A stretch of 64,000 nucleotides of DNA from Enoplolaimus lenunculus (Eukaryota > Nematoda > Enoplea > Enoplida > Thoracostomopsidae), in the NCBI GenBank assembly GCA_030248215.1, contig JASANG010003708.1, positions 248,001 through 312,000 on the forward strand. Direction: 5' to 3'. The notes under the pieces were generated by a model. It was not told where the DNA came from. It worked only from the letters and a program-made list of their open reading frames with translations, and made no database searches. The translations under genes and the position numbers were made by a program. Shown one piece after another: positions 34,801 through 43,100 of this stretch; the stretch's first letter is position 1, and every line of letters starts with the position of its first letter.

Positions 34801-36271
34801 TTGCTAACGTATTAACATGTTGTATAGTTTATACTTTATACCTAGAGCAAGATTATGCAAACTACAGATTTAAGAAATTTTCATATCAACTTTTTGAATG
34901 ATTTCTATCAGAATTACACCTGGTGTGTAAATTCAAGTTTTTTAAAGCAAAGCATCGGTAAATTGTAGTCGCATAGGTTTCCAGATTTATCAAAACCGCT
35001 AAACCGTGCAAATTAAACAATGTTCAATGAAGGACCGAAGGGGACTGCAGTAAGTAATGGGATGCCTCTCTGCCTATAAAGACGAACCCAGCGAATTTGA
35101 GTTGCATGATTTGAAAATAAATACTCGGACATAGGTCCGAATTTTCTACAAAAAACCCGGATACTGGCCTAAAATCATTTGGAAAACACGGAGCTGGACG
35201 CGAAATTTTTCTGCGTAATTTCCGGAACCAAACTTAGGTGCAACCCTAGATCGAACACGTTTTATTTGATGTTACCGAAAGAGTAAGGGTTGCACTATAC
35301 TCGCTGCGCACCGGCACGCAGCAGCGTAAGTCATTTTATTAAAAATTTCTCCAAATAGATTGTTCCAGCGGCGCGCGGCGGCATCCGGCACAGTAAATTA
35401 TTGCTCAACCCTGATTTTCTACTATAAGTTATTCTTCGTTACTGCACATTTTCAGCAACAACAGAGCGGTTTTGGAAGGACTATGGCGAACACTACACCA
35501 AAAGCCGTAACAGCCATGCACATACGTAATATGAAACAGCCTGCTTCAACACCACAGTCTAAGCGCAGAACATTGAATATTCCGAGCGACGATTCAGACG
35601 TTTGTGTCGGTTTTAACCAGGTTATAAAAGTTAGCAATGTTTTTTCTTAACCCTTTCTCACATTAATATTTTCAATTTCATCTGATGTGTTAAAGCTTGA
35701 ATTCGAACTCGGGACTCATTGATTTTTGCTGGCACTGTTTACGCTGCGTTTCTCGTAATACAATATCTCAAACTAAGATTGGAACCACGGTAAGTGGGGG
35801 ATGCGTTTACCATTTCCATACGACTATTTGAGCTTGATGCTCGAACACAAGGAGCTGCTCAACCTGCATATTATACTCGTAAGAATTCTAAAATACTGCA
35901 CACTGCGTGTAGTACGCGTATACAATTTGCATTATTAGTTGCTCAAATTAAACTTTTTGGAAAGGGGTTAAGCATGGTTTGTGTGGATCTGAATGGTTGT
36001 ATTCTAACTGAGTTACAAAACAACAATGATTTTGTTACGTTGGTTTGTGTTTTAGGCTCCAACGCCGAACCGAAAACCTAACATAAATAATCCGCGTAGT
36101 TTTGAGATGGCAGCTAAACAGGGGTCAAATCGAAAATCGCCAGCGCTACATCCGGTAAAGTCGTCTCTAGCCAAACGAAAACCATCATCAAGTCATCAAA
36201 AAAAAGACGCAGTCAACGAAATTTTGTCGCTTTTCGATAATGTCAGCGATAGGTATTTTGCGATTGAATAA
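19888..36271 (+). CDS. large coiled-coil protein with basic disordered tail, unidentified
   Basis: Exons in matching phase: 19888-20008 (tentative first), 22027-22121, 22378-22511, 25459-25591, 25804-25873, 26158-26231, 26446-26554, 26985-27079, 27309-27493, 27856-27917, 28450-28697, 28946-29131, 30080-30205, 30832-30942, 31144-31224, 31521-31619, 31899-32069, 32517-32612, 33028-33159, 34157-34297, 34634-34783, 35456-35620, 36056-36271. They encode about 999 residues. Residues ~50-640 are almost continuous heptad-like coiled coil (for example QVLEKLQQNITNANATMSEC; EKVKEDEKKLEETQKALASA). The last ~350 are low-complexity, basic and rich in S/T-P (KVKTPKSD, STPQSKRR), ending VNEILSLFDNVSDRYFAIE. 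No signal peptide or membrane segment. The architecture suits a chromosome-axis, synaptonemal, kinetochore or axonemal scaffold, but I recognise no family. Seven of 22 introns begin GTT. From exon 22027 on, the model is strong; the start is inferred, and exon 31521 has two possible donors. Confidence 0.82.
20219..20502 (+). repeat. perfect 142-bp tandem duplication
   Basis: Two units (20219-20360, 20361-20502) are identical as read, each starting TATCAGATACCGGAACTGGA and ending AAGATTATTTTT. A diverged relative is at 7740-7885. The lack of differences means a very recent duplication or an assembly artefact. It lies in the first intron of the coiled-coil gene. Confidence 0.92.
20800..21172 (+). 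mobile_element. R4 hAT-type MITE, decayed
   Basis: It matches the R4 copy at 5.6 kb over the GGTGAAATAACCTTGGTTAA block and GAAATCTATCTTCGATGGTT, and ends in GAAATTTCGGTTGCACCTTG. The left end has decayed. Intronic. Confidence 0.6.
21190..21890 (+). mobile_element. R9 element, copy 2, uninterrupted
   Basis: It matches 2920-4060 without the nested insertion, contains a TTAGGC-like segment (21520-21560), and ends ATATCCGGTTGCACCCTG. That end is the R4/R5 type, so R9 probably belongs to the same hAT-like group. Intronic. Confidence 0.65.
23255..23587 (-). mobile_element. R6 MITE
   Basis: It runs from TAGGAATGTGCCGATTAATC to ATTTTGGAATCAACACATCC plus CTAC, inverted relative to the copy at 15.95 kb. 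CCGAT/ATCGG motifs fill both ends. Intronic in the coiled-coil gene. Confidence 0.72.
23820..24130 (+). repeat. TTCGGATTCGG-type element, second copy
   Basis: It begins with GGATCGGATTCGGCAG and TTCGATTCGGATTCGG and ends with ATTCGGATTCGGTCAAATCG then GGTGCCACCCTGCC. The middle matches 13720-13985. Both ends carry many TTCGGA hexamers. Confidence 0.62.
24470..24801 (+). mobile_element. R4 hAT-type MITE, left end replaced
   Basis: From GCATGCCACCGAAAAATTCA it follows the 5.6-kb R4 copy to its right end ACCGGAATTCCGTATGCACC plus CTG. The left terminal repeat is lost. Intronic. Confidence 0.65.
25084..25413 (+). mobile_element. R6 MITE
   Basis: It matches the 15.95-kb copy over ACATTACATCATTATGCGAA and GGCAATTTTTTGCAGTGCCG. 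The ends show GCCGATACCGATGCCGATT and ATACCGATCAATCGGCACGT. It ends 45 bases before a coding exon (25459). Confidence 0.72.
33189..34106 (-). other. stack of minus-strand open frames in introns of the coiled-coil gene
   Basis: Three adjoining minus-strand frames (33665-33189, 33889-33701, 34106-33909; 158, 62 and 65 codons) cover 900 bp of one intron. Stretches such as SQLKNLIALKEFVERFRVQN look protein-like, but I recognise no domain. It may be a decayed inserted gene or mobile element, or chance in AT-rich DNA. Confidence 0.3.
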
Positions 36272-36272
36272 A
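36267..36272 (+). promoter_or_regulatory. poly(A) signal overlapping the stop codon
   Basis: AATAAA includes the TAA stop (36269-36271) of the coiled-coil gene. If used, the 3' UTR would be only some 15-25 nt. A later signal may be used instead. Confidence 0.4.
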
Positions 36273-36610
36273 GTTGCAATTAAGTTCTAGCATTTAAGTT
36301 CAGGTTAGATTAATTTTCGTGAAATTTGCATCGTATAAACAATGCAATATTAATTTATCCTGACAATATAGTACTTACATAGACTATTCAGTGCCATAAA
36401 ATTCTACATTTTATTGGAAAGTAATTGCGAATTTTTTGACAGTCGATTGCACTTTGCACTCAAGGAGCAGTAAGTATAGTTAAGAACCCAATGATGTGTT
36501 TATTTTCTATGGTACCTTCTTACTTTGAATTTCGTGTCAAGGTATTTTTCTGTATTTAGCTTATTTATTTTTTGTTGTAATGCTTTTTCATGTTTTCTTA
36601 TTCTTTATTT

Positions 36611-36668
36611 TTCAGTATTGTGAATGTTCTTTTCAGTATTGTGAATGTTCCTTTCAGTATTGTATACT
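36611..36668 (+). repeat. ~21-bp tandem repeat, three units
   Basis: TTTTCAGTATTGTGAATGTTC is repeated almost exactly, with the third unit diverging after TTTCAGTATTGT. Confidence 0.8.
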
Positions 36669-37221
36669 GTTGTGATCTAGGTTGGCATGTATGACTGGAC
36701 ACGGTCGAAACTTTTATCAGAATTATGACTTATAACAAGTTAAGTGTTGCAAACGATTATCAGACGGCATAAAAAGAAATATGCCAGTTTTAAGCAAACT
36801 TAACTATTTATCGTAAGCTGCAAATGTCCAATGTCTATTTTGAACTTGTTGCTTTAGGTTTTCGTCTAAACTTTTATTACCTTTAAGCATGATAGTTTAT
36901 CTTTGAATCTCGTGTTTTGTTTGACCTTAATTTATTAAATTTCTCCTGGTTTTATTTTATAGGGCGTACTCTACCGACCCGAATAAAGAAGGGCCCCATT
37001 TTGATTCCCAATCGATATGAGTCTGTTTCCGTAGATATATTCCTTTAAAGGATAGAATCCATAAGTCAGTAGAAGACTTCTCTAGACTGCTCATCAAGGT
37101 ACTGTCGGCATTGAAAAATACCAGAACCGGAAAGTTAAAATGACGAAACCGGAAAACAAAAATGTTAACGAAAATTCGTTTTTAAGCTATTTTATCGGTT
37201 TTAATTGTCTACACACACCAT

Positions 37222-37582
37222 TTATAAATAGCGGATGTACGTTAAGGTTTCAGATGATTTTCGTTTCCATTTCATATAGAACAATTAGGGTGGCACTATG
37301 CTGGTGCGGGGCCGTCTGTCACCCGTCCTGCTGTGTCTGTCTCTCGTACGGCGCAGTCCGTCGCCGTTACGTAGCCGTGCGTCACCGTTACGGCGCCATT
37401 CGTCACCGTTAAGTACGTGGGTCCTTCATGTACGATACCGCACGTGACGCATGGAGACGGACGGCGCAAGACGGTGACGGCGGCGCCGTGCGACCAATAT
37501 AGCGCAGCGCCACTGTAATTGTTCGATCTGAAACACAAATTACGAAATTCATCTGAAAACTTAATATACATCCGCTATTTTT
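37222..37582. mobile_element. R10: fold-back element with ~110-bp GC-rich inverted repeats
   Basis: The left arm from ATAGCGGATGTACGTTAAGG and the right arm (reverse complement AGCGGATGTATATTAAGTTT) stay alignable for about 110 bp each. They run through TTTCAGATGA, GAACAATTA and then GC-rich CCGTC-type repeats toward the centre. GC content far exceeds the surroundings. A GC-rich CCGTCCGTCACCGTCC stretch at 47205-47235 may be related. It has no coding frame of interest. Confidence 0.72.
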
Positions 37583-37797
37583 TCTTTAAAACATTAGAAA
37601 ACCCGATGAATAATTGCACGCCTAAATTGCATTGACAGAAAACTAAAACATCATTAAAACTTTTCTCCTTTAACAATCGTTTTTTGTTTCCGTTATTTTG
37701 AATTAATATTCGTTTCCCTGTATTTATAACTCATTTCAGTGCACCCTATCAATATCAATTTGCTGTTTTGGTTTTTTCACTATCTTTCGTTATTTTG

Positions 37798-37972
37798 GGC
37801 CATGTTAACTTAAGGGGCGTCCAGGTTTCTGGTTTTTTCATAAAAGAGTAGGTTTAGAGTCTAGATTATATTTTTTGATTAGGCTTATGCTTAGGAACAC
37901 GCTTTTGCAAAGCTTAGGCTTAGGAATACTTACGCTTAGTCTACTGTTACGCCCCTTAAAGTAACATTGGCC
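37798..37972 (+). mobile_element. R3 MITE
   Basis: It runs from GGCCATGTTAACTTAAGGGG to GCCCCTTAAAGTAACATTGG plus CC, inverted ends of about 20 bp. Inside are TTAGGCTTATGC and TTAGGCTTAGG motifs. Confidence 0.78.
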
Positions 37973-39258
37973 GTTACTTCTATTGGCCGTTTACACTCCG
38001 ATTTTACATGTTCATCCAGAAAACAAAAAATAGTCAAAATACTGCTAAACTTGTCTAAATCTCTTCCAAATTTACGGAGTGGGTCTTTGACAAGTACCAC
38101 AGTTAAAAATGACTAAAACTAACCGGCACATTAAGAGATCGAATAATCTTTAAATTTCAATTATAGCAACTATACATTTTTGGTATAAAAGCAGCTGATA
38201 TTAAATTTGTCGACAGGATGAAATATATAAAGCCTGCTTCGGTATTTACGCCTTAGTAACAATAATGACAATTTTAGTCATACCTATATAACAATACAAA
38301 CCTCATGTTCCAACAACACTATACAAGTTATCCTGTTTTTAGTTACAAGTTTGGTTAAATACCATTAATATAGAATAGATTTTGAATACAAGTATAGGTT
38401 TTGTATCTAGTATTCTATTTAACTGTATGTCTTTCAACACTTAAATTGTTATATAAATGCTGAATTGGTATAGAAATTTAGGGTTGGAGTACGATGATTG
38501 GTCTTTGCAATTTTAGTAATTCTGGAATCTGGTTGGGCCGCTGTTAAAGCATCAATTGCGATTCGATGCGTAATAACACCTTGTATGAGAATGTACCTAT
38601 AACAAAATTTGTCACCAGAACTCCAAGTCAGCAATTATGCCGCATACAATGCCGATATGAAATACAATATTAACTATGTTAACACAGAGCCAAAGGTCAA
38701 TTTATTACGTTGTTGCAGGAATCGTCAACATACATTCATGGATTCCAAGCTAAATGTTTCTACTTTGCAGAATATATTTTGCTTTGCATTCAAGCAAAGT
38801 ATATTCTTTAAACAAAAAGAAAATTGGAGAAATGTCACAACGGAATCGAATAATAAAGAAAATCTGGCGAGCGAAGCGAGCTATAAGCCAGACATAATTT
38901 TTGTAATTAAGACAAAGTTTTACTTTTGTGTGGATGCAGTGAAGACAGATGTGATCCCTTGAATTATATGTACAAGACAATTTACCAATGTTTCGCCAAA
39001 CAAGCAAATTGCCGGGACCAAAATTTTTTCCAGAGCGGCTGAGCCCTTCCTGAGCCCCATTCTCTGGCTACGGGTCCGGGAACTAAACTTAAATTTTAGC
39101 ATTCATTTTTGCTCATTAGCAAAAGTTAATTGTTTCAGACGCCCAAGGACGCACTTTGTGGCGGAACGAAGATGTCAGCTGGCGCTGTATCATTCTGCCA
39201 CTTGTAGTTGCGACTCTGTTGCATACATGGGCCCTGCTATTTTACATATATAAGAATC

Positions 39259-39430
39259 TGGTTCGTAGCCAACTCACATTGCTAGGGCGAGCTAGAAAAT
39301 GTTCAGGAGAGGCATACAATAGTTTTTGAAGACGCACAAGCAAGGTTGCAAGTTTTCTATAAGGGTGTTGGGCAAAATTCTTCCAGGGGAGCGAGCTGAG
39401 CCGCTCTGGCTCACCTTGGGCTTCGGGCCC
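39259..39430 (-). mobile_element. R1 MITE, inverted copy
   Basis: It begins GGTTCGTAGCCA and ends CTTCGGGCCC. GACGCACAAGCAAGGTTGCA is the reverse of the R1 core landmark. It is diverged and closest to the copy at 61.5 kb. Confidence 0.6.
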
Positions 39431-39548
39431 GATTAGAATTGAAAATTTTGAAATAATTTATGCATCGTGTTAGCTACCTGTCTGATCAGTACGCCATATA
39501 AAACAATATATGCAGCGTTTAAGTCATTACCAATTTTGTTGAAATTAA

Positions 39549-39648
39549 CGTATATGTCGTAGCCCAAAGTCGTATTCAGCCCAATTCTAAATTGGGCTAA
39601 CCCAATTCGGAATAGGACTAAATTACGACTTGGGCTACGACGTATAAA
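39549..39648. repeat. ~100-bp near-perfect hairpin
   Basis: TATGTCGTAGCCCAAAGTCG on the left is the inverse of CGACTTGGGCTACGACGTAT on the right. The inner parts (CCCAATTCTAAATTGGGC and CCCAATTCGGAATAGG) add further pairing. Probably a tiny fold-back MITE. Confidence 0.75.
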
Positions 39649-39793
39649 GTCGCAATAAATTTGCTACTACAATAACACTGACATCACGGGCTGTATGAAT
39701 ATACTTTAATTTTATGCCAGATTTTCTACCGGAACCAAAAATCTATTGCATGCGTAGCTCCAAAATTTCATGCATTTTACCAGCGCTATCGCA

Positions 39794-40049
39794 CTGTAAA
39801 ATCCAATGAGTTATTTAAACAACTCGCAGACGGAAAGTTAGTTATTTCTTAGTTAATAAAAGTATACTTTTAACTCACGCTAAGTTGAGTTGATTCTCAC
39901 CGTGAGTTCGGTTGACTTCCGTGTAGTTAATTAATTAAATCAGAATAAGTTGAATCAATTCAGAATTGTGAGTTCTGATAGTCCTAACTTAGACTGAGTG
40001 ATTCAACTCATTCCGAATTAAAATCAACTCACTGGAATTTTACAGTGCG
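39794..40049 (+). mobile_element. R7 MITE
   Basis: Ends CACTGTAAAATCCAATGAGT and CAACTCACTGGAATTTTACA plus GTG, with a core rich in AACTCA/TGAGTT. It stops 150 bp upstream of the start codon of the secreted 830-residue protein gene, so it lies in its promoter region. Confidence 0.78.
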
Positions 40050-40198
40050 GCCAATTTGTCGCTATTTCATTTTGTGTACATTTTTACAGTTTTAAATCAG
40101 TAAAACTTTGCTTGAACTCATATTTCAGAAGTATCTTTATTCGCAAACAATTCGGCGTTCACGTAAATTTAATTTGTTAATAACTACAATTTTAAGCT

Positions 40199-43100
40199 AT
40201 GCTTGCGTTTACGTTGATTCCAGTACTGCTTTGGTCATTACTAATAGTTGGCCAGGTGATTTTGTGTGTTCATAATATTTTATTTTATTGCACTTAGCAA
40301 AAGTCACTCACAGAGAACACTTGGTTCCTTTAAATTACTGACCTTCAGCTTTGAAAACTCTTCTGCCAGAAGGGTTCAATTTGCCTACATGTTTAAAATC
40401 AGGGGCGAAATGTTTCTCTGACGGACTGCAATAGAGTAAGCTTAAGCTTTAGACTAAATTTTGCTTAGGCTTAACCTTAGGCATCGGTGTAAGCTCATTC
40501 ATACGCTTTGTCTTCGGCTTAGACTTACCCTTAGGAATATGTTTATGCAACAGCCCTGTATTATACACTTGCCCATGTTATGGAACGAACTGTAAACTGT
40601 TAATTGCGATTTGACTGAAAAAGTTATGCTTCATAGTATGGTGTTGAAATAAACCACAAATATATCAATTTCATTAAAATTAATAATCCAATTGTTCATC
40701 AGCCTGTGACTGGCCTACCATCCAAGCACTATCTCCACTGTGTCGACCCTAGGTTTTTCTTTTTATTAATGAAAATTTAATTTTTTTTCAAAATTCACAT
40801 TGTTTTGTTATTGAAAAACGGTTTTTATTAATGAAAATTTATTTTTTAAAATTCACGTTGTTTTGTTATTAAAAACGGTTTTTATTAATGAAAATTTATT
40901 TTTTTTTTCAAAATTCACATTGTTTTGTTATTGAAAAAACGGTTTTTATTAATGAAAATTTATTTTTTTTTCAAAATTCACATTGTTTTGTTATTGAAAA
41001 AACGGTTTTTATTAATGAAAATTTATTTTTTTTCAAAATTCACATTGTTTTGTTATTGAAAAAACGGTTTTTATTAATGAAAATTTATTTTTTTTCAAAA
41101 TTCACATTGTTTTGTTATTGAAAAAACGGTTTTTATTAATGAAAATTTATTTTTTAAAATTCACGTTGTTTTGTTATTAAAAACGGTTTTTATTAATGAA
41201 AATTTATTTTTTTTCAAAATTCACATTGTTTTGTTATTGAAAAAACGGTTTTTATTAATGAAAATTTATTTTTTTTCAAAATTCACATTGTTTTGTTATT
41301 GAAAAAACGGTTTTTATTAATGAAAATTTATTATTTTTTTCAAAATTCACATTGTTTTGTTATTGAAAAAACGGTTTTTATTACTGAAAATTTAATTTTT
41401 TTCAAAATTCACATTGTTTTGTTATTGAAAAAAACGGTTTTTATTAATGAAAATTTAATTTTTTCAATGTTCACATTGTTTTGTTATTTAAAAAACGGTT
41501 TTTATTAATGAAAATTTAATTTTTTTCAAAATTCACATTGTTTTTTGTTATTGAAAAAATGGTTTTTATTAATGAAAATTTATTTTTTCAAAATTCACAT
41601 TTTAGTGAAAAACGGTTTTTATTAAAGAAAATATATTTTTTGTCAAATTCCCATTAATTGTTCTAACTTCTCAGCATTGATACAATGTCCGTTCGATCGA
41701 GCCAACACTTTTACGCATATAAACACTTGTATTAACGTCGACAATAAAATATTTCAGGTAACATCAAGGCCAGTTCCGAACGATTTGGCACAAAATGTAA
41801 CGTTCACAGACGCAGTTAATTTTACACGACATCTCGCTGAAGGTACAACTTGTTATTGTTCAAATGTTAATTAAAGAACAACTGTTTCAGTTTTAGAACC
41901 TTTATTATGTTTAGTTGGTCCACGCTCATTATCAGGTTCTGCGCACTAATCCTTAGCCCAAACCTAAACCTAAGCTTAAGTATAAGCTTAAGCATAGCCC
42001 TAAACCTTCGCCTAATTATTGACCTAATTCTAAACCTAAGCCTAACTATAGGCCAATCCTAAACCTTAGCCTGAACTTAAACCTAGTTCTTTCAGTGTCT
42101 AAGTTCCCTATCTCATTGGCTCCGAGTGCGCAGCCACTAACATAGACCCGTTGGATTATCAGTAGTGACCCTAATCCTTGTGGTATATATAAGTCAATAT
42201 TATTTTTGTGAGATGCTTTAATCATAATGTTGACCGCTTCAGGAACACACTTAAATACTGCTACAAGCATAGTGAGAATAGACAGTTTACACGAGCGAGC
42301 GCTATAGTAAAATTTGAATGGGTCTTCTAAGGTTGGAAATAGATTTTTTGAAGTTTTACACTTTAACGCCTTTCAACTGTTCATTTGGCGTACCGAACAG
42401 TTAATTTTTCAATGAAAACCGACCGGTATTAAACATACATCTGCTTTAATAGTTTTAACCCTTCTTTGCATAGAGCATACTATGAGCAACTAATAGCGGT
42501 TGTACGCGTATATACCCGAGAGCTCCCTTGAGCGTGAACGTCATACAAATCGATAATCGAGCGGTTATCGTAAAACGCGACGTCCACCCGTCCCTATCGG
42601 GCGCGAATCTTAGTTTTCAATCGGAGCCCTTATTCTCAAATATGTATAGCAACTATCACCACATGGTGATAGGTCATGTAACTTTGAAACCAGCGCATGG
42701 TGAGGTTCGAAATTTAGCACATTGTTCGTGTTTGTTTTGCTCTACGTCTGTACCAATTTTGAGATCTGCAAACTGCTGATGTTCGTCAGCTGAGAAGACC
42801 TATCGCTAACTGATGATAGGATATATGCAAATGTGAGAATATGGGCCTAGAACTGGGATGAAACAAAAAATTTTATGGGTGAAAGTGGATAAAAACTATT
42901 CATCTCTCATGTCCAAAAAACGCGTTTTTATATAATTTTCAGATCTATCAGTGAAAACAGCGCAAACGCTGGAAAAATTTCGTGCCGCCTACGGCACCAA
43001 CGATACGAGCGCTGTATTTCGCAAAGTATCCGAAAAGTTGGCCGAAAAAGCTGAGCGTCAACTGGCAGAATTCGAACGAATGTCGGCAAAAATCAAACAA

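Larger units (their letters stand above)
36272..40198. other. spacer with several MITEs
   Basis: It holds a short tandem repeat, the R10 fold-back, R3, R1, a hairpin and R7, listed separately. 38000-38950 has frames of 61-117 codons on both strands without any recognisable protein. 38870-38883 reads GCGAGCGAAGCGAGC. An R1 fragment lies at 39012-39082. I see no gene. Confidence 0.5.

Noticed and set aside
19888-36271. Naming the coiled-coil gene SYCP1 or CCDC39
   Set aside because: Architecture and length are suggestive, but no specific sequence motif of either family could be matched by eye.
38609-38962. 117-codon plus-strand frame
   Set aside because: Starts at a non-ATG codon, overlaps an equally open minus frame and shows no recognisable domain.
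40756-41645. CRISPR-like array or real protein repeat
   Set aside because: Units are contiguous without unique spacers, in a eukaryotic intron. The frames across it change unit by unit.
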